Below are positions 7,926-15,766 of a DNA stretch of 64,000 nucleotides, piece after piece. Origin of the DNA: Streptomyces sp. SAI-127 (GTDB lineage: Bacteria; Actinomycetota; Actinomycetes; Streptomycetales; Streptomycetaceae). Position numbers and translations under genes: made by a program. The first letter of the stretch is position 1; each line of letters starts with the position of its first letter. Location: contig NZ_JARXYJ010000001.1 in the NCBI RefSeq assembly GCF_029894425.1, positions 5,084,001 to 5,148,000 of the forward strand, given 5' to 3'. Under the pieces are notes generated by a model. That model was not told the DNA's origin, did not search any database, and was given only the letters and a program-made list of their open reading frames with translations.

Positions 7926-8645
7926 GAAGGAACTGCTACACCATCTGCCGGCCCTGGTACTGCGCCGGCCTTCCGTTTCCGCAGACCCGATCGAGATGCC
8001 GTCGGGGCTGCTGGGATCGCGATTGCCTGACCGGAGACCACCTCACTGTCGATGTCCTGCGGTACCCGGGCTCAAGACTCCGCCCGGGCGATCCTGATGG
8101 CGCTCGGCTCCTCCGTTCTTCCCTCTGAACCAATCACTTGCCAAACGGGTACTGCGTACTGCTTGCACTGCTGGGTACTGCGAATGGCGGCCCCTGATCA
8201 CTGCGGGCCACCCGGTCCGGTCGTCAGCCCCGTCGCCGTCCTGCGGCAACCCTGGCTTCGGAACTCCACCACCGCACCGTCCTGCGCACTGCAACTACGT
8301 ACTGCTGCCTGGCAGTTCGTGTCTGCCGGGCCCTTCTGACTCTCTGGGCTACGAGAGAAACCATAACCATGGCGCCACCCAATGTCTACTCCAGCCACGA
8401 TAGATTTCCGCGCGTTCGACGGTGAGGTAATCCGCCTCGAACGGTGATAGAGGACTGGCAGCCGGCGATGAGAGCCCCCGCTGCCGACACCGTGGGGTCC
8501 TGGTTGCTCAGCCGGTAGACGACCGCCTCCAGAGGGGGCGCGTCCGCTGAGCCCGATCCCTGGGCCACCCGAGGCCGCTGAGCAGTCGTCAACGACGACC
8601 ATCGGCGTTGCCGCTAGCATCGGCCCATGACGTCACATCAGGCGG
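7926..8645. other. Intergenic stretch with short TACTGC repeats
   Basis: About 720 bases in which no open frame shows convincing coding features. GGGTACTGCG occurs twice, at 8147-8156 and 8173-8182 (26-base offset). TACTGC lies at 8157-8162 and CACTGC at 8166-8171 between them, and another TACTGC lies near 8299. Between 8415 and 8445 CGTTCGA and TCGAACG form an imperfect inverted repeat. No function can be assigned. Confidence 0.4.
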
Positions 8646-9125
8646 ATGCCGCGTAGGTCACCGCGCGAGGTGAGGGCCACCGTGCCCGATGGGCACAGCG
8701 ATGGTGCGGTGAGCACGCTGCTCGTCAGCGCGTGTCATGGGCCGCCCGCGTGTGTTGCCGTTCACACATACCTCTTCGTCGATGGCCTCGACGTCGTTGC
8801 GCGCAGCGATGGCCGAATGGCCGGCGTCGGCCCTAAGCGACTGCTCCGCCCAGGTGGACCGCTCTATCCGACGGACATGCCGTGCGCGGTGGATGTGGCA
8901 ACGCAGGAGCGGCCGGAGCCAGGGCCGGACAGGCTGACAATCCGGGTCCGTCTCCGGGGCGAGACGGTCATCTGGTCCGACGTGATGTACCCGGGCCCCG
9001 ATGGCAGGCCCATCGAGGAGGTTCGATTCCGCTTGGAGCAGTACCTGGGGGAGGTCGAGCGAGCGTACGCGGCGTTGAAGACCAGGCCGAAGCCGGAAGC
9101 CGCTTCTCCGGTCGAATGCCCATGA
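8646..9125 (+). CDS. Conserved-looking hypothetical protein
   Basis: Not assigned to a named family. From about residue 40 the sequence looks like a folded small cytoplasmic protein: a hydrophobic strand VAVHTYLFVDGLDVVA, then GPKRLLRPGGPLYP, RLTIRVRLRGETVIWSD, and a C-terminal amphipathic helix RFRLEQYLGEVERAYAALK. The layout is reminiscent of small immunity-like proteins common in Streptomyces, which is only an impression. The first 40 residues are poor in coding character, so the true start is probably one of the GTG codons inside. No adjacent partner is obvious. Confidence 0.55.
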   Translation: MPRRSPREVRATVPDGHSDGAVSTLLVSACHGPPACVAVHTYLFVDGLDVVARSDGRMAGVGPKRLLRPGGPLYPTDMPCAVDVATQERPEPGPDRLTIRVRLRGETVIWSDVMYPGPDGRPIEEVRFRLEQYLGEVERAYAALKTRPKPEAASPVECP

Positions 9126-9189
9126 CGCCCCCGTAGGAGCGTCACGACCCCACCACCACAGTTGGAGAGCGTGTTGGAGGTGCAACCCG

Positions 9190-9501
9190 TCATGGGCGGA
9201 TCGGGGGCAGTTTCCGGCGCTTCCGGCCGCCGCGACCGTTCCGGGACGTGTCCCGGCCACTTGCCATCAGGACGGAGCCGACCACCCAGATTGCTGGAAA
9301 GCAGATGGCGAGGATGTCGCCGAGCGCCTGACGGTCTCCGGTCAAGGATCCTGCGGCGCGTATCAACTGCCCTACTCCGAGAGCGAGTCCGCCCCAGCTC
9401 GCGAGGGTGCTGGCGTGCCTGCGGCATTGCCGCCGGACGAACCACGTGCCAAGAGCCAGGGAGAAGGCACCACCAGCGCCGAAAGCCACGGTAATGAACA
9501 T
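9190..9501 (-). CDS. Small two-helix membrane protein
   Basis: A 103-residue protein with a hydrophobic N-terminal helix (MFITVAFGAGGAFSLALG), a basic loop FVRRQCRRHA, a second hydrophobic region around LALGVGQLIRA, a third at ILAICFPAIWVVGSVLMA, and a basic tail. GGAGG lies 7 bases before the ATG, which supports real translation. No family is recognised. It lies downstream of the EamA gene on the same strand with a gap of about 140 bases. Confidence 0.65.
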   Translation of the reverse strand: MFITVAFGAGGAFSLALGTWFVRRQCRRHASTLASWGGLALGVGQLIRAAGSLTGDRQALGDILAICFPAIWVVGSVLMASGRDTSRNGRGGRKRRKLPPIRP

Positions 9502-9640
9502 TCCCGCCTCCGGACGGAAGCGTACCGATCCAGGCGGTGTGTGAGCCGATGAGTTGATGGCAGCGACGGCACAGAGACTGACGACTCCGAGCGTGGATGT
9601 GGCGGGGGCCCCGCCCAGCGGCGGTGTTCTCCGGCGACCG

Positions 9641-10540
9641 TCAGCGGGGCCGGGCGGGCTCCGCCTCCCCCGTCCGGGAGCCCGCCCCCCGCACCACCGC
9701 CACCGCCGTCAAGGCGACCGCCAGGCCTGCCGCGGTCTGGGTGGTGAAGGGTTCGTCGAACATCAGGGCGCCCCAGACCGCGGTGACGGGGGCCATGAGG
9801 AACATGAGGGTGTTGACCTCGGTGACTCCGGAGCGCTGGAGGACGAGCCAGTACAGGCCGTAGCCGCCGAAGGTGGAGAGGGTCACGAGCCAGAGCGTCG
9901 CCAGCCAGAAGGAGCCGGTGGTGGGCGGGGTCGCGGTGCCGGTCGCCACAGCGGCGGTCGTGAAGACGACGGCGCTGGTGGCGCAGTGGACGGTCAGCGA
10001 CACCGCCGGGGTCACCGGAGTGCCGGAGCGCCGGTCGAGGAAGGTGGCCGCGACCAGCGAGAGCATCCCGGCGAACGGGACGAGGTAGGTCCACCAGGCC
10101 ACGCCCGTGGTCGCCGCCGCGTCGGCCGTGGTGACCAGGGCGACTCCGCCGAGGCCCAGGCACAGGCCGAGCCACTGCCTGGCCGAGACGTACTCACGCA
10201 GCAGCGGGCCGGCGAGCGCTCCCGCGACCAGCGGCTGGGTGCCGTCGATCAGGGCCGTCGTACCGCTGGAGACGCCGAGCTGGATGGCGTAGTAGACGGT
10301 GAGCAGGTAGCCGCTCTGGGAGAGCAGTCCGATCAGGGCCTGGCGGGCGAGGTCGCGGGGTGCCAGGGCACGCCAGGGAGCGCGGCCCCGGCGGACGGCC
10401 ACCGCGGTGAGGACGGCCGCCAGTGGCAGGAAGCGCCACATCAGGAGCGTCATCGCACCGGCGTCCTGCGTGCCGAGCTTGGCGCCGACGAATCCCGAGC
10501 TCCAGCACACGACGAAGGCGGCGGAGAGCAGGACGTTCAT
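9641..10540 (-). CDS. EamA/DMT-superfamily transporter
   Basis: A ten-helix integral membrane exporter of the drug/metabolite transporter superfamily, about 299 residues. Two EamA repeats are visible, the first starting at LLSAAFVVCWSSGFVGAKL and the second near WWTYLVPFAGMLSLVAATF. The typical segment GTTALIDGTQPLVAGALAGP ends the first repeat, and LMFLMAPVTAVWGALMFDEP the second. Start ATG 10540 is used; a GTG at 10552 is in frame. The gene is divergent from a TetR repressor, with a long inverted repeat between them. The substrate is likely a small amphiphile sensed by that repressor (inference). Confidence 0.9.
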   Translation of the reverse strand: MNVLLSAAFVVCWSSGFVGAKLGTQDAGAMTLLMWRFLPLAAVLTAVAVRRGRAPWRALAPRDLARQALIGLLSQSGYLLTVYYAIQLGVSSGTTALIDGTQPLVAGALAGPLLREYVSARQWLGLCLGLGGVALVTTADAAATTGVAWWTYLVPFAGMLSLVAATFLDRRSGTPVTPAVSLTVHCATSAVVFTTAAVATGTATPPTTGSFWLATLWLVTLSTFGGYGLYWLVLQRSGVTEVNTLMFLMAPVTAVWGALMFDEPFTTQTAAGLAVALTAVAVVRGAGSRTGEAEPARPR

Positions 10541-10557
10541 GGGAGTCACCACCCAAA

Positions 10558-10611
10558 ACTATACCGATCTGTATACCTCCTTGCGTTGACCACTATACAG
10601 ATCGGTATAGT
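10558..10611. promoter_or_regulatory. TetR operator: 18-bp perfect inverted arms
   Basis: ACTATACCGATCTGTATA at 10558-10575 and its exact reverse complement at 10594-10611 flank an 18-base spacer. They fill the divergent region between the EamA transporter and the TetR gene. Each arm is itself a weak palindrome (TATAC...GTATA), as expected if each binds a TetR dimer. The AT-rich arms probably overlap both promoters. Confidence 0.75.
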
Positions 10612-10657
10612 CGGGAGAGTGGGAGACAACGGTGCACGACAGGTACGGCGGATCAGC

Positions 10658-11194
10658 ATGACGCCGGGTGCGCGGCGCGCCCTCACCGCGGCGTCCCGGT
10701 TGTTCTACGAGCGAGGGATCCACGCGGTCGGCGTGGACCTGATCGCCGCCGAGGCCGGGGTGACGAAGAAGACGCTCTACGACCGGTTCGGCTCCAAGGA
10801 GCAGATCGTCGTGGAGTACCTCGCCGACCGGGACGAACGCTGGCGGACGTATGTCATGGAGCGGCTGGAGGCGGCCGCGCCGGGGGCCGTCGACCGGGTC
10901 CGCGCGGTCTTCGACGCGTCTCGGGAGTGGATGGACGACAACAGCCCCAAGGGGTGCAGCATGGTCAACGCCCATGCCGAGATCAGCGACCCCGCCCATC
11001 CGGCGTACGCGATCATCACCGGTCAGAAGGCGTGGATGCTCCGCCTCTTCACCGACCTGGCCCCCGACCATGCCCGCGCCCTCATGCTCCTCCACGAGGG
11101 CGCACTGGTCGCCCACGGGCTGCACGTCTTCGCCGACCCGATCGCGGTCGCCCGCGAGGAGGCGACCGCGCTGGTCGGCGGACAGGGCGCGTAG
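10658..11194 (+). CDS. TetR/AcrR-family repressor
   Basis: A 178-residue ligand-responsive repressor. The N-terminal helix-turn-helix covers LTAASRLFYERGIHAVGVDL and IAAEAGVTKKTLYDRFGSKE, with KEQIVVEYLADRDERW opening the ligand domain. The C-terminal domain resembles the TetR_C group with CSMVNAHAEISDPAHPA. The ATG at 10658 places the HTH at the expected distance. The open frame extends upstream but would cross the operator. A divergent EamA exporter and the inverted repeat between them make local repression of both genes likely. Confidence 0.9.
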   Translation: MTPGARRALTAASRLFYERGIHAVGVDLIAAEAGVTKKTLYDRFGSKEQIVVEYLADRDERWRTYVMERLEAAAPGAVDRVRAVFDASREWMDDNSPKGCSMVNAHAEISDPAHPAYAIITGQKAWMLRLFTDLAPDHARALMLLHEGALVAHGLHVFADPIAVAREEATALVGGQGA

Positions 11195-11222
11195 ATGCGG
11201 CTGGGCGCCGGGTACCGCTGGT

Positions 11223-11779
11223 TCAGGCCCTCGCCCTCCGGTACCGCGTCAGGACCGCCGCGCCCGAGCGCTCCGCGGAGAAGCACTCCAGGTGGGTGGG
11301 TGGCCCGTCCGTCGGGAAGAGGCGGTGGCCGGTGCCGAGGATCGTGGGGAAGGTCAGCAGGCGGTACTCGTCGACGAGGTCCTCGGCCATCAGCGTATGT
11401 ACGACGCTCGGACTGCCGATGACGATCACGTCGCGCTTCTCGCTGTTGACGACGTCGACGAGACCGCCGTCCATGATTTGGGAGTTTCCCACGCCGAGGT
11501 GTCGGTCAGCGTGCCGGAGGCGACCAGCTTCGACGCGGCGTTCATCCGCGCGGCGAAGGGGTCGTCCCGCCCGGGCCAGATGCGCGAGAACAACTGCCAT
11601 GTCGTACGACCCAGCAGCATGACCCCGTCGTCGAGGGTGCTGCCGAGCCGGAACTTGTCCCCGGCGACCGTCTCGGGGCCGTGCCGGAAGGCCCAGCCGC
11701 CGGCCGGCGTTCCGGCGGAGCCGTCCGGGTCGGACACGATTCCGTCCAGGGTGACGAACTCGATGACGATGACGCTCAT
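11223..11779 (-). pseudogene. Frameshifted RibD-C/dihydrofolate reductase-like protein
   Basis: Two frames together make one DHFR-superfamily protein of the RibD C-terminal type. The N-terminal part (IEFVTLDGIVSDPDG, then MLLGRTTWQLFSRIWPGR) ends near TSAWE. The C-terminal part continues one frame away with NSQIMDGGLV, KRDVIVIGSPSVVHTLMAEDLVDEY and the terminal AAVLTRY. At 11484-11491 the minus strand reads TGGGAAAC where TGGGAGAAC would restore the frame, so one G appears to be missing. GAAGGGA precedes the ATG at 11779. The gene may be inactive, or this may be a sequencing error. The ECF sigma factor gene lies upstream on the same strand. Confidence 0.75.
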
Positions 11780-11835
11780 GGTGGGAGTCCCTTCGGTCGA
11801 TGCCCGCCTGTACCTACCGGCGGCACCGGCTCCAC

Positions 11836-12774
11836 TCATCGCTCCCGGCGAAACTCCTCGGAAGAAATCCGCCGCGGCAGGCCGAACGCCTCGAACAGCC
11901 GCGGATCGGCGAACACGACGTTGTGCGCGACCCGTCCGGCGGTGACCGTGAACACCTGGAGCGTGTGCAGGCGGTGCGAGCCGTCGGGCTCGGGTGCGTA
12001 CGCGGCGAGCGCGGGCTGGCCGTTGGCGGTGAGGGGCGTCGCGACCCAGCCCGTACCGCGCATCGCGAACAGGCGGTCCATGAACCGGCCGTAGTCGCGG
12101 CTGCCCCGGTACCACAGCGGCACCGGTGGCATCTCCAGGACCGCCTCCTCCGTGAGCAGCCGGACGAGCGCGGGGACGTCGGCCGCCTCGAACGCCCGCA
12201 CATACCGCTGGATCACCGCGCGTGCCCCGGCGTCGTCCGGCTCCACGACCTCCTCCACGGCAGCCGCCTCCGCGAGGGCGGCACGGGCCCGCTGGAGCGC
12301 GCTGTTGACGGCCGCGGCCGTGGTCCCCAGCTGCTCGGCGACCTCGGCGGCGGTGAACTCCAGCACCTCGCGCAGCACCAGCACGGCACGCTGCCGTGGT
12401 GGCAGGACCTGCATCGCCGCCACCAGCGCGAGCCGCATGTCGGCCCGCACCTCCAGGTCGAACCGGGCGTCGGGGAACGGCTGGAGCCAGGGAACGTCGA
12501 GGGCCGGAGTGAGCGGCGCCCCGGGGTCCTCACTGGGCGCACCGAGCCCGGACGGCAACGGCCGCCTCGTACGCCCCTCCAGTGCGGTCAGACACACGTT
12601 GGTCGCGATCCGGTACAGCCAGGTCCGCACCGAGGCGCGGGTGCGGTCGTACCGGTCCCGGGCCTTCCAGGCGCGCAGCATCGTCTCCTGCACCAGGTCC
12701 TCGGCCTCGTGGAACGAGCCCAGCATCCGGTAGCAGTACGCCACCAACTCACCCCGGTACGGCTCGAGATCCAC
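11836..12774 (-). CDS. ECF sigma factor with C-terminal SnoaL-like domain
   Basis: An extracytoplasmic-function sigma factor of about 312 residues. Region 2 is YRGELVAYCYRMLGSFHEAEDLVQE, continuing to WLYRIATNVCLTALE. Region 4 includes LPPRQRAVLVLREVLEFTA, AEVAEQLGTTAAAVNSALQR. An extra domain of about 120 residues follows (IQRYVRAFEAADVPALVRLL, then PVPLWYRGSRDYGRFM), typical of a SnoaL-like fold. Sigma factors of this kind are usually controlled through their own C-terminal domain rather than by an adjacent anti-sigma factor, and none is seen here. GTG 12774 is used; a GTG at 12792 is also possible. The DHFR-like gene downstream may be its partner. Confidence 0.88.
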   Translation of the reverse strand: MDLEPYRGELVAYCYRMLGSFHEAEDLVQETMLRAWKARDRYDRTRASVRTWLYRIATNVCLTALEGRTRRPLPSGLGAPSEDPGAPLTPALDVPWLQPFPDARFDLEVRADMRLALVAAMQVLPPRQRAVLVLREVLEFTAAEVAEQLGTTAAAVNSALQRARAALAEAAAVEEVVEPDDAGARAVIQRYVRAFEAADVPALVRLLTEEAVLEMPPVPLWYRGSRDYGRFMDRLFAMRGTGWVATPLTANGQPALAAYAPEPDGSHRLHTLQVFTVTAGRVAHNVVFADPRLFEAFGLPRRISSEEFRRER

Positions 12775-12909
12775 GGGACCAGCATGGCGCACCCGGCGCC
12801 CGGAGCGGAGGCCACCGTGCGATCCGCTCCATGGCCGGCACCCGGCGCCCCGTAACCCATACGGCCCGGACCACTGGTGACCTCCGCGAACCCGGTGATC
12901 ACTGGAGGC

Positions 12910-13686
12910 ATGACCCCGCCCCGCGCCGCCGCCTGCGCTCTCGCCCTGTGTGGGCTCCTCGCCGCCACCGCATGTTCCGCTCTGTCCACCCCGCCCACCG
13001 CTCCGAGGCCGCCGATCACGCGGCCCACGAGCGCGCCGCCGCCGTCCCCGAAGACGTCCGCTGCCTCCTCCTCCGCCCTCACCGAGGCCATGGCGCAGGC
13101 CGCGCTCGTCACCGACGTCGACCTCGGTGAGCCCTGGACGCCGACCCAGGGGGTGGCCACCTGGCACGACGGGGTGCTGAAGGCGAAGGCCGACCGGCGG
13201 GAGTGTCAGCGGCTGCTCGACGTGCTGTACGCGGACGAGTTGTTCGGGGCCGATGCCCAGCCCCGTGCGGTCGTCGGCATGGACGACGAGTGGAACAAGG
13301 CGCAGATGCGGTATCAGGTGCTCGGGCGTCCGCCGGCGGAGATCGACAAGACCTTGGCGTGGCTGAAGGACCTTCCGCGGACGTGCGCGCGGTTCGGGGC
13401 CACCACGACCACGGGGGCCGTCTTCGGGGTCCAGGTCACCGAGGCGCCGCTGCCGGAGGTGGGGAACGCCCGGCAGGGGCTGCGGGTGTGGCTGACCGGA
13501 CAGTCCCCGGACGGTGAACCGACGACGCTCACGCTGGACGTCGCCGCGGTCCGCGTGGGGGACGACGCGATCAGTGTGACGAACGGCGGCTTCGGCGACG
13601 TACAGACGGAGGCCACGCAGACCGCCGTACAGCTGGGAGCCGATCGGCTGGCGGAGATCAGGAGGCGGGGGCGGGTGCAGATCTGA
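12910..13686 (+). CDS. Secreted lipoprotein of unknown function
   Basis: A lipoprotein signal peptide is clear: a hydrophobic stretch ACALALCGLLAATAC with the lipobox L-A-A-T-A-C near residue 22. A Pro/Thr/Ser-rich spacer tethers the domain (about residues 26-60). The mature domain of about 190 residues contains CQRLLDVLYADELFGAD, WLKDLPRTCARFGA and LTLDVAAVRVGDDAISVTN, recalling periplasmic PknH-sensor-like lipoproteins; this is only a resemblance. A GGAGG ends one base before the ATG at 12910, so an in-frame GTG at 12877 is a possible alternative start. It converges on the GAF-ANTAR gene with 4 bases between stop codons. Confidence 0.75.
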   Translation: MTPPRAAACALALCGLLAATACSALSTPPTAPRPPITRPTSAPPPSPKTSAASSSALTEAMAQAALVTDVDLGEPWTPTQGVATWHDGVLKAKADRRECQRLLDVLYADELFGADAQPRAVVGMDDEWNKAQMRYQVLGRPPAEIDKTLAWLKDLPRTCARFGATTTTGAVFGVQVTEAPLPEVGNARQGLRVWLTGQSPDGEPTTLTLDVAAVRVGDDAISVTNGGFGDVQTEATQTAVQLGADRLAEIRRRGRVQI

Positions 13687-13690
13687 GCGG

Positions 13691-14971
13691 TCAGTCCGAG
13701 TCGAACCGTTTCAGGTGCTGGACCACGTCGTGCGCCACCTCGAGCGCGGTGCGGCTGTGCGAGAAGGCGTCCGCGCGCAGCCGGGCCAGCGCCTCGTCCG
13801 AGTCGACGCCAAGCTGCACCATGATCATGCCGACGGCCTGGTACACCTCGTCGTGAGCTTTGGCCAGGCCGCTGAGCCAGCGGTCGTCGCCCTCGGGGCC
13901 GTTCTCCTGCCCACGGGGCAGTGCCGTCAGGGCCACGGTCATGACACTGGCCACGAGTTCGGCGATGCGCAGCTCTCGCCGGGTGAGTTCGCCGGGGACG
14001 TCCCGGTAGAGGTCGAGGGTGCCCACGCACACGGTGTCGTTGCCGAGCGGCATCGCGTACACCGCCCGTATCCCGGCGGCGGTGGCCTGCTGGGCGAAGA
14101 CCGGCCAGCGGTCGGCGTCCCGGCCGCACGTCAGATCGGAGGCGAGCACGGTGGCGCCTGCCTTGGCGGCGGACGTGCAGGGCCCGTCCCCCAGGGTGGC
14201 CTGGAGTTCCGACAGACGCTCGGCCCGGGGGCTGCTGGAGCTGAGCTGGACGGGCATGCCGTTGCTGCGCAGCGACACGCTCGCGTCGGCCACCGGCAGC
14301 AGTTTGACGGCGGCCACGCACAGCTTGCCCGGGATCTCCCCGGGGTCGGCACCCCGGACCCCCTCCGCGATGACGTCGGAGATCCGCACGTGATCAGGCT
14401 CCGCCGCATGGCCGGCTTCGCGGTCGGGGTGGGCCTCGCGGGGACGGCCCGCTTCACGGCCAGGGTCGGGACGACGGGGGCTGCCGACTTCACCGCCGCG
14501 CCCGACCTCACGGTCCCGCCCGGTCTCCCGCTCCCGCCCGATCCCCCGCTCGCACTCGCGCCCCACTCCACGGTCAGAGCCGGCCTCACGACGGTGGCCG
14601 ACCTCGCGGGGCTGGCCCGCTTCACGGCCGAGGTCGGGACGACGGGGGCGGCCGACTTCACCGCCGCGCCCGACCTCACGGTCCCGTCCGGGCTCCCGAT
14701 CCCGCTCGCGCCCGACTTCGCGGTCGTAGCCCGCCTCGCGGTCCCGCTCCCGCTCGCGCCCGACCTCACGGTCCCGCTCGTTCCGACGCTCCCGACCGCC
14801 CCGATCTTCGCGTTCCGCCGCCCGCCCCGGCCGCCGCCGTTCGTCCCCCGGCGTTCCGAACGAGCCGGAAACGCAGTCCCGTCCGGCGAACGCTCCGGCG
14901 TCGCCGCCCGCTCCCTGGAACGGACCCGACTCGTCGCCGTGGGTGTCGCCGCGGTCGTCCGTGGGCCGCAC
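13691..14971 (-). CDS. GAF-ANTAR protein with long Arg/Glu/Asp-repeat N-terminal extension
   Basis: A cytoplasmic RNA-binding antiterminator-type regulator. The C-terminal ANTAR domain includes AHDEVYQAVGMIMVQLGVDS and ALARLRADAFSHSRTALEVA. A GAF domain precedes it from about VRISDVIAEG through LGDGPCTSAA and GIRAVYAMPLG. The unusual part is some 195 N-terminal residues built from REVGRE/DRE/RGGEVG repeats. AAGGAGG lies 8 bases before the GTG at 14971, supporting the long form. A GTG at 14389 would give a standard-length GAF-ANTAR protein of about 232 residues and has a weaker CGGAG. The repeats may be a disordered nucleic-acid-binding tail. Confidence 0.8.
   Translation of the reverse strand: MRPTDDRGDTHGDESGPFQGAGGDAGAFAGRDCVSGSFGTPGDERRRPGRAAEREDRGGRERRNERDREVGRERERDREAGYDREVGRERDREPGRDREVGRGGEVGRPRRPDLGREAGQPREVGHRREAGSDRGVGRECERGIGRERETGRDREVGRGGEVGSPRRPDPGREAGRPREAHPDREAGHAAEPDHVRISDVIAEGVRGADPGEIPGKLCVAAVKLLPVADASVSLRSNGMPVQLSSSSPRAERLSELQATLGDGPCTSAAKAGATVLASDLTCGRDADRWPVFAQQATAAGIRAVYAMPLGNDTVCVGTLDLYRDVPGELTRRELRIAELVASVMTVALTALPRGQENGPEGDDRWLSGLAKAHDEVYQAVGMIMVQLGVDSDEALARLRADAFSHSRTALEVAHDVVQHLKRFDSD
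14451..14692. repeat. Direct repeat of about 74 bp inside the GAF-ANTAR extension
   Basis: The segments starting at 14451 and 14619 share about 74 nearly identical bases, beginning GCTTCACGGCC and including GACCTCACGGTCCCG. The offset is 168 bp, a multiple of three, so a duplication would keep the frame. Shorter related units lie between and to the right. Confidence 0.7.
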
Positions 14972-15550
14972 GACCACCGCCTCCTTCGGTCAGCGCGGGG
15001 CTTGTCCGTGATCGGCCCCCAAGCGGGCTCACCGGGGCGGGGGGCGCCGCTCGTGGCGCACCCACCCAGGGGCACCGCCCGGCTACCCCTCGTCCATCGG
15101 GCGAAACGCCCAAGACAGGCACGGCGGATCGGCACTCCCCGCTGTCCCGACGGCGTACAGAAACACCCCCGGAGAGGCCCTGTTCCGGGCAGCGAGGTCG
15201 CGGCGAGTGGTACGGGCGTCACGCACGCGTCCCCTTCGGCGGTCCGGCCCCGGTGCACCCTCATGCGCCCTTCACAGACCACGCACCCATTTATTACGGT
15301 TTTCGGTGACGGTCAGGGAGCGGCCGCACAGCGCCGAGCTGTGCCGGAGCCGCCCATGTCCCTGCCCAGCCCCCTCACGCCGCCCTGAGCGGTGCCGTAC
15401 TTCCGTCCCCGTCCCGCGACGCCGACCGGGGCGCCTCCCGCCGTCCCGAGCGGGCCGGGGACCTTCCCGGGAGGACCGTGTGAGAGCCGCGCGTCCTCAC
15501 CGGGGCGGCCGCCGCCGTACGGACAGCGGCGGCGGCCGCCCCGACACCGG
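14972..15550. other. Intergenic stretch, promoter region of the GAF-ANTAR gene
   Basis: About 580 bases without a supported gene. An AT-richer patch near 15285-15305 (CATTTATTACGG on the plus strand) stands out from the GC-rich surroundings and may be part of a promoter for the minus-strand gene. From 15551 the DNA becomes a tandem repeat. Confidence 0.4.
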
Positions 15551-15766
15551 TCCAGCGCTTGTCGTACGGATCGGCCTGGCACCGTCGGCACCGGTTCAGC
15601 GCTCCCCATACGGACCGCCAAGCGCCGTCCCTCCCGATTCAGCGCTCCCCATACGGACCGCCGAGCGCCGCCGACACCAGCCCAGCCCTCCTCATACGGA
15701 CCGCCGAGCGCCGTCCCTCCCGATTCAGCGCTTCTCGTACGGATCCGCCGGCTCCGTCACCCGCCG
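15551..15766. repeat. Tandem repeat, 43-44 bp period, five copies
   Basis: Copies begin at about 15551, 15595, 15638, 15681 and 15724. The three central copies are exactly 43 bp. The core is TTCAGCGCTCCCCATACGGA followed by CCGCC(A/G)AGCGCCG. GAGCGC and GCGCTC in neighbouring copies can pair. The last copy is the 3' end of the TIGR03943 coding region, so the array looks like repeated duplication of that gene's tail into the downstream DNA. Confidence 0.75.

Noticed and set aside
8386..8592. 68-codon minus-strand frame in the 8 kb gap
   Set aside because: Only a short middle stretch looks protein-like; no good start or ribosome-binding site.
15551..15766. CRISPR array
   Set aside because: Repeats are contiguous 43-bp tandem copies without unique spacers and extend from a coding end; there are no cas genes.
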